DNA from: Terasakiispira papahanaumokuakeensis | Lineage (GTDB): Bacteria; Pseudomonadota; Gammaproteobacteria; Pseudomonadales; Halomonadaceae | DNA: 64,000 nucleotides | Assembly: GCF_001709345.1 (NCBI RefSeq) | Contig: NZ_MDTQ01000001.1 | Span: forward strand, 1,711,108-1,775,107 | Reading direction: 5' to 3' | Shown: positions 28,113-37,862 of the stretch, in pieces | Position numbering within the stretch: position 1 is the stretch's first letter | How the letters are laid out: the number at the start of each line of letters is the position of its first letter | Made by a program: the position numbers and the translations under genes | The notes under the pieces: generated by a model | The model's input: the letters and a program-made list of their open reading frames with translations, nothing else | Database searches by the model: none | What the model was told of the DNA's origin: nothing

Positions 28113-29366
28113 ATGACATCGACTAAAACACCTCTTGGTTTATGGCGCCGCCTACCTTTGTGGCAAAGAATTATCTTAGGCTTAACCCTCGGCGTCCTCA
28201 CTGGCGCTTTATTTGGAGAAGACGCAAGCATCTTCAAACCATTAGGCGACATTTTCATTAATGCCATTCGCATGCTGATTGTACCTCTGGTATTCACCAC
28301 CCTCATTGTGGGGATTACCGCGATGCGAGACCCACAAAAAATGGGCCGTATCGGAGGTAAAACCATTTTGCTCTATTTATTGACGACGGCTTTTGCGATT
28401 GCCATTGGGCTATTAGCTTCAACGATTTTTCAGCCTGGTGCCGGTGTTCACGTCGACTTGGAAGGCGATATGGTCAGCCAAGATGCGCCCTCATTGGTGC
28501 AAATCTTGGTGAACCTTGTACCACGCAATCCCATTGATGCACTCGCCAATGGGAATATCATGCAAATTATTGTATTTGCCGTCGGGATTGGTATCGCACT
28601 GATCATGATTGGCGAAAAAGGCAAGCCTGTCATGGCCTTGTTCGATAGTTTTGCTGAGGTCATGTACAAACTGACTGAGTTTGTCATGGCTTTTGCGCCA
28701 TTTGGTGTCTTTGGGCTTATGGCTCATGTCGCAGGTCACTATGGGCTGGATGTGCTTATTCCCCTCGCCAAAGTGATTCTGGTCGCCTATATCGCCAGTA
28801 TTGCCCATGTACTGATTATTTATTCCGGACTCTTAACGCTACTCGCACGCCTGAACCCGATACGCTATCTCACTGGGATTGTCGACGCCTTGGTGGTCGC
28901 ATTCTCTTCCGCTTCAAGCTCAGGCACATTACCGGTATCTATGCGTTGCGCCCAACGTAACCTTGGCGTCTCCCCAGCCGTATCAGGCTTTGTACTCCCC
29001 GTAGGGGCGACGATCAATATGGATGGCACCGCAATTTATCAAGGGGTTGTCGCACTCTTTATTGCACAAATGGTCGGCGTCGATTTGAGCCTGATGGATT
29101 ATGGCATGATCATTGTCACCGGCACCTTGGCCTCAATAGGCACAGCAGGGGTCCCTGGAGCGGGCTTAATTATGCTGTCAATTGTGTTGAGTCAAGTGGG
29201 CCTACCGCTGGAAGCCGTCGCAGTTATCGGAGGGATTGACCGTATCCTGGATATGGCCCGAACCAGTGTCAACGTGGCAGGTGACCTGATGGTGACAGTG
29301 CTGGTCGGACGCTCAGAAGGTGAGCTAGACCAAGCGGTCTACGACGAAAAACAGACCCGTGCTTAA
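28113..29366 (+). CDS. Dicarboxylate/amino acid:cation symporter (DAACS family)
   Basis: A 417-aa inner-membrane secondary transporter of the GltP/DctA family, taking up glutamate/aspartate or C4-dicarboxylates with protons or sodium. Eight membrane helices and two re-entrant loops are expected; the hallmark serine-rich hairpin SSASSSGTLPVS (about 266-277) and the NMDGTAIYQGV motif in helix 7 are both present, as is the second hairpin near GTAGVPGAGLIML. The substrate cannot be settled from sequence. The gene is monocistronic: it has its own terminator, and the preceding gene is separately terminated. Confidence 0.93.
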   Translation: MTSTKTPLGLWRRLPLWQRIILGLTLGVLTGALFGEDASIFKPLGDIFINAIRMLIVPLVFTTLIVGITAMRDPQKMGRIGGKTILLYLLTTAFAIAIGLLASTIFQPGAGVHVDLEGDMVSQDAPSLVQILVNLVPRNPIDALANGNIMQIIVFAVGIGIALIMIGEKGKPVMALFDSFAEVMYKLTEFVMAFAPFGVFGLMAHVAGHYGLDVLIPLAKVILVAYIASIAHVLIIYSGLLTLLARLNPIRYLTGIVDALVVAFSSASSSGTLPVSMRCAQRNLGVSPAVSGFVLPVGATINMDGTAIYQGVVALFIAQMVGVDLSLMDYGMIIVTGTLASIGTAGVPGAGLIMLSIVLSQVGLPLEAVAVIGGIDRILDMARTSVNVAGDLMVTVLVGRSEGELDQAVYDEKQTRA

Positions 29367-29409
29367 ACTTCACGCGCTTCGCTAAGCCACTTGAGACCAT
29401 TTGCTCAAT

Positions 29410-29448
29410 AGACAGGCGCCCACGATAACCTCATGGGCGCCCTTGTCT
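29410..29448 (+). terminator. Terminator-like hairpin after the symporter gene
   Basis: GGCGCCCA and TGGGCGCC pair around an 11-base loop, with outer AGACA/TGTCT pairing. T content after the stem is low. It lies between convergent genes. Confidence 0.6.
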
Positions 29449-29514
29449 CAGTCAGTCCTAACACTCAGCATTAACAAGGGCTAAATTTCTTGAGTGATTA
29501 GACGACTTGAACCA

Positions 29515-31755
29515 TTAAGCTTGTTGATCGCCGCTCGGCGTTTCTCGTGTCTGCTGACCTTTGGGCAAAAAAGCCTGACGAACTTCAATTAAGCGCTCTT
29601 CTCGTGCCGAATCTAGTGTCGAGCTAGCCTCCACCACATGTTCAATACGCGCCAACCATTGCTGACGACTTTTAGTGTTCGCCCCCTTCAGCAATTGAGG
29701 AAGCGCCGCCATGGCACTTTCGTGATCCGTTCTTAAAATCAAAAACTGTTCTCGGACATGCGCTTTGTATTCACTTAAAGATAACCCCGGCTCCAACTCG
29801 GTATGCACCATTTCCAAACGTTCAAAATTACGTTCATCAGTTGAAGTGCCACCACCCAAAATATGAATAATCGCCCGCATGACCGCGGCTTTGACGCCGC
29901 CTTGATCCACTCGCTCACGTAACTGCTTTTGACGCTGTGCGACAAACCGACGATGCTCCGGCTCAACACCTGGACGAAAACGTACCTGACGATCCTGAGC
30001 ACCGAGACCGGCCAAAAGCTGCAGACCTTCTCGCCCATAAACGGTCATAAAGGTTTGCTCAACCCACTCATCCCGGAGATCACGCACCTTATCCAAGGTG
30101 TTTTCAATCATCTCGGAGCCCATCTTTTCCAGCTGGCGCCATCGATTATGATCATTCACTGGGTGACGTTCAGCCGTCACCGCAGCAGCCATTTCAGCCA
30201 CACCCGACATTACGGGGTTATCGTCAGAAAACAGCCGATAGCGCAACCGTAAAGGGTGAAATCGGCGACTCAGACGAGCCGTTTCGGGAGTCACAACTGC
30301 TCTAATCAATGGTTGCAGCCAAGTGCGGTAAATCCCTAAGTTTACTCGTGATAAATGCTCAACAGCAGCAAACCGGCGGTCATCGGCTTCAATCGGGTTC
30401 ACCACCTCATCCAACGATTCGATATCCTGCCGTGTGAATGTGAGCAGATAGTTATCATCCGACGGACCGGCCTGATCTAAAGATTCAATATCATTCACAT
30501 CGGTGCGATATAAGCCCGGCGGAAGGACATCGATATAATCCATATTATCGGTAAACTCGGTATGCTCTTTGCGAGAAACACTGCTGGACACAAAGATGCC
30601 GAGGTGGCCGGTCGTATCATGAATGCAATAGACAATCGTCTGATCGTTCGCGACCAAGTCGTCTTCATTAGCATATAAGTCTCGCACCCAGCCAAGTGCT
30701 TGAGGCGGCGGCGTGATGTCATCCCCTTTTGAGCAAAAGACCACAATGGGCGAACGTACATTGCGCAAGTCAATACGGCGCCCATCGCGAGTAATCAACT
30801 GAGCCGAACTGAGCCGATTTCCGATAAATAACTGATCAACGATATATTGAATTTCATCGGCCGCCAGGACAACATGCCCACCCCACCAGCGTTCAAAATC
30901 AAGATAGCGTTTGGCTTCAGTATCGATTTGGCTGAATAACCGGTATTGCTTGCTCCAGAGCGTATTGGCCGGGTTCATATTCTCAAAGTTTTGAACCAAC
31001 CAAGCACCATCAAACAACCCATCCCCAAGATCACTCGCAAAAGCCGTGGACCAGCTCCCCCCGACCATGCCACCGGTATAACGCATAGGGGCTTTACCAC
31101 GCTCACCGGCCCAATAAGACAGCGGCGCTCCAGCAATCAGAATGGGACCAAAACAATCAGGCTCTAAAGCCGCTGCCATCATGATTTGCCAACCCGCCTG
31201 ACAATTCCCCACCACCATGGGTTTTTCACTGATGTCTGGATGACGCTCAATCACCGCCTTCAGAAATTCAATTTCAGCTTCAACAACATCTTCAACCTGC
31301 TGACCACGCACGGGGTGAGGTAAAAAACCCACAAAGTAGCAAGGATGTCCCGCTTTGAGCGCGACACCAATTTCACTGTCGGGTTTAAAACCGCCAATCC
31401 CCGGCCCATGCCCGGCCCGGGGATCGACCACGACAAAGGGTCGCTTACCCGGTTGAACATCAACGCCATCAGGCGGAATCACACGCATCAACTCGTAATT
31501 CACTGGATGAGGGAGATCGCGTCCATCCATGATCAATTCAGTTTCAAAGCCCAATACATGAGGCCTTGTTTTAGCAATATGCTCTAAATACTGATTCCCT
31601 CGACGGCGCATGACATCTAAATACAGCCACTGCCGCTCAGCAGTATCACGCCAATAGTCGCACCACTCTCGGCCAAGCCCGGTCGGATCGACCAAGGGCC
31701 ACCAGGGTGCGCTTGGCGTCATAAATGCCAAGGGATTACGCCATGCTGCAGTCAT
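29515..31755 (-). CDS. DUF3141 protein, PHA-synthase/depolymerase-like alpha/beta hydrolase
   Basis: A 746-aa DUF3141 protein. The central region (about 100-390) is an alpha/beta-hydrolase core related to class III PhaC polyhydroxyalkanoate synthases. The nucleophile elbow VGNCQAGWQ places Cys185, matching the GxCxxG box of PHA synthases; an acid is in CSKGDDITPP (Asp345/346) and a His in DTTGHLGIF (His384). The C-terminal 350 residues are charged, mostly helical and of unknown role. No signal peptide is seen. DUF3141 genes often lie near phosphotransacetylase/acyl-CoA genes; here the upstream neighbour is pycB, separated by a strong terminator. Enzyme activity is not established for the family. 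Confidence 0.88.
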   Translation of the reverse strand: MTAAWRNPLAFMTPSAPWWPLVDPTGLGREWCDYWRDTAERQWLYLDVMRRRGNQYLEHIAKTRPHVLGFETELIMDGRDLPHPVNYELMRVIPPDGVDVQPGKRPFVVVDPRAGHGPGIGGFKPDSEIGVALKAGHPCYFVGFLPHPVRGQQVEDVVEAEIEFLKAVIERHPDISEKPMVVGNCQAGWQIMMAAALEPDCFGPILIAGAPLSYWAGERGKAPMRYTGGMVGGSWSTAFASDLGDGLFDGAWLVQNFENMNPANTLWSKQYRLFSQIDTEAKRYLDFERWWGGHVVLAADEIQYIVDQLFIGNRLSSAQLITRDGRRIDLRNVRSPIVVFCSKGDDITPPPQALGWVRDLYANEDDLVANDQTIVYCIHDTTGHLGIFVSSSVSRKEHTEFTDNMDYIDVLPPGLYRTDVNDIESLDQAGPSDDNYLLTFTRQDIESLDEVVNPIEADDRRFAAVEHLSRVNLGIYRTWLQPLIRAVVTPETARLSRRFHPLRLRYRLFSDDNPVMSGVAEMAAAVTAERHPVNDHNRWRQLEKMGSEMIENTLDKVRDLRDEWVEQTFMTVYGREGLQLLAGLGAQDRQVRFRPGVEPEHRRFVAQRQKQLRERVDQGGVKAAVMRAIIHILGGGTSTDERNFERLEMVHTELEPGLSLSEYKAHVREQFLILRTDHESAMAALPQLLKGANTKSRQQWLARIEHVVEASSTLDSAREERLIEVRQAFLPKGQQTRETPSGDQQA

Positions 31756-31891
31756 GCCTCACCTCCTGCCTACTCATCATTGTGCTCTCAAGGCCACCTT
31801 ATCCCTTTGCAGCCTAGCTTGTCAGGTATAATTTTGCAGCGCATCAAAACATAAAACTGATCTTATGACGCCCTCAGCAGCTCACAAAGAT

Positions 31892-31919
31892 AAAAAAGCC
31901 GGCCCTTTTCAGGGCCGGC
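31892..31919 (-). terminator. Rho-independent terminator of pycA-pycB
   Basis: A perfect 9-bp GC-rich stem (GCCGGCCCT) with a 4-base loop followed on the minus strand by six T. It lies 118 bases after the pycB stop and before the DUF3141 gene. Confidence 0.92.
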
Positions 31920-32036
31920 AAGTCCGCATGATTCAATGCACTCACACGGAACAGCGACTGGAGAGTGCCGCAGTCATCGACACGGTTTGTCTTATTCAAT
32001 CAGCAACTTGCTGAAGAAGAATGTTGATAAGCTAGC

Positions 32037-33830
32037 TTAAGCCGTAATTTCGAGTAGAACTTCTCCTGGGGTCACGCGATCGCCCTTCTGGACATAAACA
32101 GCGGTCACCCGTCCGCCCACAGAGGCCTGGACTTCAGTCTCCATTTTCATGGCTTCAGTGATCAAAACCGCTTGCCCCGCCTGGATTTCATCCCCTTCGG
32201 CCACCAAAACGTCCACAATATTGCCTGGCATGCTGGTGGTGACATGACCCGGTTCAGAAGCCTGAGGACGACCACTCGGGCCCCCAACAAAACTATTTTG
32301 CGACTGTAAAACCACCTCTTCGGGCATACCATCCAAAGTCAGATAAATCTGGCGGCGACCATCTGATTTACCGCCCACACCGGTAATCGCGACCTGATAA
32401 GACTCGCCATGCACATCAATCGTAAACTCGGTTGGCGCGCCTTCCATCACCGGTTTACCGGCATCTTGTGGGGGCAGCAGCGGCTCTGGCTCAAGGGTAT
32501 TGTCTCGACACCCCTGCAAGAAATCTCGACCAATATCGGGGAACATCGCAAAAGTCAGCACATCTTCAGGCGATTCGGCTAAATCGCCGATCTCAGCGGT
32601 CAAGCGTGACATTTCAGCACCAAGCTGATCGGCCGGACGCCCTTCCAATACCGGCTCATTGCCTATCGCTTGGCGTCGAAGCACTTCATCGACATCAGCC
32701 GGTGGCTGACCATAGCCCCCTTGGAGATAGCGCTTCACTTCATTGGTAATGGTTTTATAGCGCTCACCGGTCAGAATATTCAGTACTGCTTGAGTCCCGA
32801 CGATCTGAGAGGTCGGCGTCACCAACGGGGGGTAACCAAGATCACGCCTAACGCGAGGAATCTCATCAAACACTTCACGAATCCGGTCGAGGGCATTTTG
32901 CTCTTTCAGCTGATTCGCCAAATTCGACATCATGCCGCCGGGCACTTGGTTGATCTGAACAGAAACATCCTCACGGGTAAATTCACTTTCGAATTGATGA
33001 TACTTTTTACGGACTTCACGGAAGTAATCAGCCACATGTTGCAGCTTTTCAAGATCTAACCCCGTGTCGTAAGGCGTGTCTTTTAAAGCCGCAACCAGCG
33101 TCTCTGTCGCAGGATGGCTGGTCCCACTAGCAAAACTGGAGATGGCGGTATCAATGTGATCACAACCCGCTTCAATGGCCTTCAATTGACACAGTGGCGC
33201 CAACCCAGACGTCGCATGAGAGTGTAAAAACAGAGGTAAATCTACCGCAGCCTTAAGCGCGGTCACCAGCTCATGCGTGGCCGATGGCGTCAACAGGCCC
33301 GCCATGTCTTTAATCGCAATGGAGTCGCACCCCATCGCCACTAAGTCTTTCGCCTGCTGCACATAAAGATCCGGCGTATGAACAGGGCTGGTGGTATAGC
33401 AAATCGTCCCTTGAGCGTGACGTCCGACTTTCTTGACGGCCCGAATGGCTGTTTCAAGGTTTCTCAGATCATTCAATGCATCAAAAACACGGAAAACATC
33501 AATACCATTCTCCGCTGCTTTCGCGACAAACGCTTCCACGACATCATCGGCATAATGCCGGTAACCTAAGAGGTTTTGCCCCCTCAGCAACATTTGTAGC
33601 GGCGTATTCGGCAACGCCTCTCGCAGTTGTCGTAAGCGCGCCCAGGGGTCTTCTTTCAAGAATCGGACACACGCATCAAAGGTCGCGCCACCCCAGACCT
33701 CCAATGACCAGTAGCCAATTTGATCCAACTCAGCACAAATCGGCAGCATATCCTCAGTGCGCATACGCGTGGCAATCAACGACTGATGGGCATCACGCAA
33801 GATGACATCAGTGACATGAACCTGACTCAT
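32037..33830 (-). CDS. pycB: Pyruvate carboxylase subunit B (carboxyltransferase + biotin carrier)
   Basis: PycB transfers the carboxyl group from biotin to pyruvate, making oxaloacetate. The N-terminal TIM-barrel domain (about 1-450) has LRDAHQSL, the metal-binding HSHATSG and the lysine-bearing IKDMAGLL. The C-terminal biotinyl domain ends with ITEAMKMETEV, where the Lys is the biotin attachment site. Close homologues are also called oxaloacetate decarboxylase alpha, but the partner here is a biotin carboxylase and no oadB/oadG is present, so the anaplerotic PycAB of pseudomonads and halomonads is the better call. AGGAG precedes the ATG at 33830; upstream in-frame starts are rejected. Confidence 0.93.
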   Translation of the reverse strand: MSQVHVTDVILRDAHQSLIATRMRTEDMLPICAELDQIGYWSLEVWGGATFDACVRFLKEDPWARLRQLREALPNTPLQMLLRGQNLLGYRHYADDVVEAFVAKAAENGIDVFRVFDALNDLRNLETAIRAVKKVGRHAQGTICYTTSPVHTPDLYVQQAKDLVAMGCDSIAIKDMAGLLTPSATHELVTALKAAVDLPLFLHSHATSGLAPLCQLKAIEAGCDHIDTAISSFASGTSHPATETLVAALKDTPYDTGLDLEKLQHVADYFREVRKKYHQFESEFTREDVSVQINQVPGGMMSNLANQLKEQNALDRIREVFDEIPRVRRDLGYPPLVTPTSQIVGTQAVLNILTGERYKTITNEVKRYLQGGYGQPPADVDEVLRRQAIGNEPVLEGRPADQLGAEMSRLTAEIGDLAESPEDVLTFAMFPDIGRDFLQGCRDNTLEPEPLLPPQDAGKPVMEGAPTEFTIDVHGESYQVAITGVGGKSDGRRQIYLTLDGMPEEVVLQSQNSFVGGPSGRPQASEPGHVTTSMPGNIVDVLVAEGDEIQAGQAVLITEAMKMETEVQASVGGRVTAVYVQKGDRVTPGEVLLEITA

Positions 33831-33894
33831 GAGCTTTTCTCCTGTTATTCGGTCATCAGTGCATTGGCGTGTCGGCATCACAACACAGGTCAAT

Positions 33895-33920
33895 CAGCCG
33901 TACTGCTCAGCCATACTGCT
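33895..33920. repeat. 13-bp tandem duplication between pycA and pycB
   Basis: CAGCCGTACTGCT is followed by CAGCCATACTGCT, one mismatch in 13. Confidence 0.85.
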
Positions 33921-33929
33921 GAGCCGGAC

Positions 33930-35360
33930 TTAATAACCTGCGTGGGCGGCCAATGCAGCCGATACCGCCAGGGCCACCTCACTGGGATGGCGTTTCACGG
34001 AATAATGCAGTAACTCTGGATGGTTAGGTACAAAACTGGTATCAAAACGACCCGAACGAAACTCAGGGCAATTTAAGATTTCTAGATAATAAGGCGACGT
34101 CGTCGTCACACCTTGTAAGCGCATATCATTCAATGCCCGAGTGCCTCGATCTAAAACTTCTTCCCAAGTTAGCGCCCACACAATCAGCTTCAGACACATC
34201 GAATCATAATAAGGCGGGATGGTATAACCGGTATAAATAGCGGTATCTGTTCTGACACCAGGCCCACCCGGTGCGTAATAGCGCGTGATGCGTCCGAAAC
34301 TGGGCAAGAAGTTATTCTTAGGGTCTTCCGCATTAATCCGGAACTGCATGGCATAACCACGAAAGTGAATATCTTCTTGCCGGTAAGCCAGCTTCAAACC
34401 TGCAGCGATCCGAATCTGTTCTCGAACGATATCAACCCCGGTGATTTGCTCAGTGATCGTGTGCTCGACCTGCACACGCGTATTCATTTCCATGAACCAC
34501 ACTTCATGACCCACAACGAGAAATTCAACCGTACCTGCATTTTCATAGCCCACGGCTTTCGCAGCACGAACCGCTAACTCTCCGACATAATCGCGTTGCT
34601 CAGGTGTCAACTGGGGGCTTGGCGCAATTTCAATCAACTTCTGATTACGACGCTGAATAGAACAGTCACGCTCAAACAAGTGCACCACATTGCCGTGAGC
34701 ATCCGCCAACACCTGAACTTCAATATGTCGCGGATCAATGATGCACTTTTCAAGAAACACCTCGGCACTGCCAAAGGCCTTAGTCGCTTCAGAAACAACT
34801 CGGGGATATTGCTGACGTAACTCATCAGCAGAATCACATCGGCGAATGCCACGCCCACCGCCGCCCGATGTCGCTTTGAGCATCACGGGATAGCCAATCT
34901 CATCGGCCAACGCCAAGCCTTCATCAAGGCTAGTTAAATTACCCTCAGAACCTGGCGTCACCGGTACGCCCGCCGCAATCATGCTTTGCCGCGCCTGGGT
35001 CTTATCTCCCATACGATGAATGACATCTGCAGCCGGGCCTATAAAAGTGACTCCACGCTCAGCGCAGATGCGTGCGAACTCCGCATTTTCTGACAAAAAG
35101 CCATAACCGGGATGAATGGCATCGCAACCGCTCTCAACGGCCAGGTTCACCAGGCGCCGCGGATCTAGATATCCGGCCAGAGGGTCATCACCGACAAAGT
35201 GAGCCTCATCAGCCCGTTTAACATGTAACGCAAAACGATCGGCTTCAGTAAATACCGCCACAGAGCGGATGCCCATTTCGGCGCAAGCCCTTACAATACG
35301 CACAGCAATTTCGCCGCGGTTCGCGATCAGAATTTTCTTAAACAAAGGTTGGTGGGACAT
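33930..35360 (-). CDS. pycA: Pyruvate carboxylase subunit A (biotin carboxylase)
   Basis: PycA carboxylates the biotin of PycB using ATP and bicarbonate. It opens FKKILIANRGEIAVRIVRAC, then the ATP-grasp motif KATSGGGGRGIR (about 157-168), HIEVQVLADAHGNV, ERDCSIQRRNQK and the catalytic MEMNTRVQVEH. The 476-aa length is typical of stand-alone biotin carboxylase subunits. Start at 35360 has GGAG at 10 bases. It is followed by pycB after about 100 bp and is divergent from pycR. Confidence 0.95.
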   Translation of the reverse strand: MSHQPLFKKILIANRGEIAVRIVRACAEMGIRSVAVFTEADRFALHVKRADEAHFVGDDPLAGYLDPRRLVNLAVESGCDAIHPGYGFLSENAEFARICAERGVTFIGPAADVIHRMGDKTQARQSMIAAGVPVTPGSEGNLTSLDEGLALADEIGYPVMLKATSGGGGRGIRRCDSADELRQQYPRVVSEATKAFGSAEVFLEKCIIDPRHIEVQVLADAHGNVVHLFERDCSIQRRNQKLIEIAPSPQLTPEQRDYVGELAVRAAKAVGYENAGTVEFLVVGHEVWFMEMNTRVQVEHTITEQITGVDIVREQIRIAAGLKLAYRQEDIHFRGYAMQFRINAEDPKNNFLPSFGRITRYYAPGGPGVRTDTAIYTGYTIPPYYDSMCLKLIVWALTWEEVLDRGTRALNDMRLQGVTTTSPYYLEILNCPEFRSGRFDTSFVPNHPELLHYSVKRHPSEVALAVSAALAAHAGY

Positions 35361-35462
35361 GAGACTCGGCTCCGTTAGTTCGGTCACGCAATCAATGCAT
35401 CCCAAGACGTTGCTCAGCCTATATCGACTTCACTGACAATAAAAACTAATATTTTTTTGATC

Positions 35463-35479
35463 AGCTATAACCAATAGCT
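35463..35479. promoter_or_regulatory. Candidate LysR-type operator between pycA and pycR
   Basis: AGCTAT and ATAGCT form an inverted repeat around 5 bases in the 201-bp divergent gap. This fits the usual T-N11-A dyad and location for LysR regulators. It is a proposal only. Confidence 0.4.
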
Positions 35480-35561
35480 TATGATTAAGCCAAAAGAATA
35501 ATAGACAACTTCATTTTATACTGCAGAGCAGCATTTTATTTTCTCAGCCCGGACATCCCTT

Positions 35562-36524
35562 ATGGCACAAAAAACCACCAACCTTCTAAACCGGCTCACC
35601 TTTAGGCAGCTCCAGGTTTTTGAAGCCGTACACCGCATGCGCAGCTACAGCCGGGCTGCCGAATTTCTAGGTCTCACCCAACCCGCCGTTAGCGCTCAGA
35701 TCAGACAGCTCGAACAAGCCCTTGACCAACCCCTCTTTGAGTATGCCGGTAAGACGCTACACATCACCCAAGCCGGACAAAGCTTGGCGGCCTCAGTCAA
35801 AGCCGTGTTTGGTGAAATCAATAGACTCCAAATGTCACTTTCAGAAATGAGTGGCAGCTTAAAAGGCGAACTCAAACTCAGCTCGGTCACCAGCGCCCAA
35901 TACATCATGCCCTGGCTAATCAGGCGATTCAGCGACCTTCACCCTGAGATCCATATTCAGTTATGTGTCGCGAACCGCGCACAAGCCCTACAGCGTTTGG
36001 AACAACAGCGTGATGACTTAACCATTTTAGGCATGGCACCGCGGCATAAGCACATGGAGTTTCTCCCCTTTTTGGAAAACCACCTGATCCCCGTACTGCC
36101 ATCCGCGCACCCGCTGGCCAGCAGAAAGCGGCTGACACCCGAAGAGTTTTTAAGCAATCCATTACTGGTGAGAGAAAGCGGCTCAGGTACACGCGATATT
36201 GTGGACGAATACTGCACACACATCCGAGTGACACCCGAGCAGACAATAGAACTAGGGAGCATTGAAGCGATCAAGGCAGGCCTAGCCCAAGAAATGGGGG
36301 TTGCGATCTTGCCTTGGGTCTCCGTGCGCAGGGCACTCAAACAAGGTGATTTAGTCCGCCCGTCCGTCAGAGGGCTGCCTTTAAGACGCTCATGGTCACT
36401 GGTTCACAGCCAGCAACGCCCCCTCAGCCCGGCCGCCCAGGCATTTCATGAGTTTGTGTCATCACAACTGGCCGCTATGGAGCAAGCCTTTCAGCCACCA
36501 GGGCCAGATAATCGATTGGTCTGA
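35562..36524 (+). CDS. pycR: LysR-family regulator adjacent to pyruvate carboxylase (PycR-like)
   Basis: A 320-aa LysR-type regulator with an N-terminal winged helix-turn-helix (LTFRQLQVFEAVHRMRSYSR, then AAEFLGLTQPAVSAQIRQLE) and a C-terminal substrate-binding-like domain. Divergent placement next to pycA matches PycR of pseudomonads, so control of the pyc genes is the likely job; the family also contains CbbR and CysB-type sensors and the effector is unknown. GGAC lies 7 bases before the ATG. A strong hairpin follows the stop. Confidence 0.85.
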   Translation: MAQKTTNLLNRLTFRQLQVFEAVHRMRSYSRAAEFLGLTQPAVSAQIRQLEQALDQPLFEYAGKTLHITQAGQSLAASVKAVFGEINRLQMSLSEMSGSLKGELKLSSVTSAQYIMPWLIRRFSDLHPEIHIQLCVANRAQALQRLEQQRDDLTILGMAPRHKHMEFLPFLENHLIPVLPSAHPLASRKRLTPEEFLSNPLLVRESGSGTRDIVDEYCTHIRVTPEQTIELGSIEAIKAGLAQEMGVAILPWVSVRRALKQGDLVRPSVRGLPLRRSWSLVHSQQRPLSPAAQAFHEFVSSQLAAMEQAFQPPGPDNRLV

Positions 36525-36563
36525 TGACGGGTATGAGCCATACAAAATAATCTCATTAAAACA

Positions 36564-36594
36564 ACAAAAGGGGGCCGAGGCCCCCTTTTGTTTC
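36564..36594. terminator. Bidirectional terminator between convergent LysR genes
   Basis: CAAAAGGGGGCC pairs with GGCCCCCTTTTG around a very small loop, with T-rich sequence on the right and A-rich on the left. It serves pycR and the HypT-like gene. Confidence 0.85.
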
Positions 36595-36634
36595 TGTTCA
36601 GACCTGGCTGAACAGACTTGCCTGAACAATCGAT

Positions 36635-37594
36635 TTATATCCGCACTGCATCAACACCTAACTGATGATTAATACGCTGCTGACGTTCCAGATCCCGTGC
36701 AAGGCGCTTCCACAAGCGCTCGACCGGCGGCTTATGCACAAGCGTGCAACGATACAACCGAATTTCTAACGGAATGCTCCATTGATCGCTACCACACTGG
36801 ACCAGCGTCCCCTCCCTCAACTCGCGATCAATGCACAACTCAGGAATCCAGGCCACCCCCTGACCGTGCAACGCCATGCCTTTGAGCCCCTCAGCCATGG
36901 CCGTTTCATACACCGTTTTCAAACGTAAGCTTAGCGGCTTTTGCCGCAGCAATAAGCGCAAAGCACGTCCGAGATACGCCCCCGAGGTATACGCCAATAA
37001 CGGTAACTCAGTCTCTCCAGAAGCATCCAGATCATATAAGGGCGCCCCTTTTGCATTAGGCGCACAAACCGGCACCATACGCGTACTTTCTAAGTGCAAA
37101 GAAGGAAACAAATCGGCATCAAGTTGCAGCGTCCCCAACGGATCGTGATAAGACAGCATCAAATCGCACTTGCCTTCCCTCAAGGCGTGCATGGCCTCAC
37201 CGACATTCATCGCCACTAAACGGGAAGACTGCTTACCCATCAGTGGCTCCAATGCATGCAACCATTGCGGAAAGAACGTAAACGCCAGCGAATGGGCAAC
37301 CGCAAACTCCAGAACCTGCCCGGCTGAAGGATCCAACCCCCTTAAGTGTCTCAAGGCTTCAGAAAGCTGCTCAACCACATTCCGCGCCGTCACTAAAAAC
37401 AACTGGCCATCCGCAGTCAACTCAACAGGTGTTTTACCTCGATCCACCAACTTGGCTCCTACTGAGCGCTCTAACGCTTGAATACGCCGACTAAAGGCAG
37501 GCTGAGTGACAAATCGGCGCTGTGCGGCCTGAGAGAAACTCTGAGTGGTTGCTAATGCGACGAAATCTTCGAGCCATTTGACTTCTAGGTTCAC
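36635..37594 (-). CDS. LysR-family regulator, HypT (YjiE)-like
   Basis: A 319-aa LysR regulator. The N-terminus VKWLEDFVALATTQSFSQAA and TQPAFSRRIQALE, the HSLAFTFFPQW segment and LREGKCDLMLSYHD correspond from memory to HypT, the hypochlorite-responsive regulator of E. coli, rather than to generic LysR proteins. Whether it senses oxidants is unknown. The start is GTG at 37594 with AGGA at 8 bases. It is downstream of lrgAB on the same strand with no terminator seen in the 268-bp gap. Confidence 0.8.
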   Translation of the reverse strand: MNLEVKWLEDFVALATTQSFSQAAQRRFVTQPAFSRRIQALERSVGAKLVDRGKTPVELTADGQLFLVTARNVVEQLSEALRHLRGLDPSAGQVLEFAVAHSLAFTFFPQWLHALEPLMGKQSSRLVAMNVGEAMHALREGKCDLMLSYHDPLGTLQLDADLFPSLHLESTRMVPVCAPNAKGAPLYDLDASGETELPLLAYTSGAYLGRALRLLLRQKPLSLRLKTVYETAMAEGLKGMALHGQGVAWIPELCIDRELREGTLVQCGSDQWSIPLEIRLYRCTLVHKPPVERLWKRLARDLERQQRINHQLGVDAVRI

Positions 37595-37862
37595 GCCAAT
37601 GTCCTGTTATTTTTTATCCTGTAGGCGCAGCCATTCCCTGAGGTGATCAACTTGCGCCAGCTTGGTCGTTCAGTTTACCGAAAGGTTAGGGCTATGCCTA
37701 TCCATCCAGAGGCCAAAAATATGCCCAAAAACATCTCACCCAAGCCCGCTAAGTACTGAAAATCACATTACTTTCTCAGCAACCGTTCTTGTGGCGCGCC
37801 CTTAACGATATCGCCAACATCGAACACGTAAGATAACGGTATAACCCAAATACCCATTTGAA

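Noticed and set aside
32037-33830. Sodium-pumping oxaloacetate decarboxylase alpha subunit
   Set aside because: No beta or gamma subunit genes are present, and a biotin carboxylase gene is adjacent.
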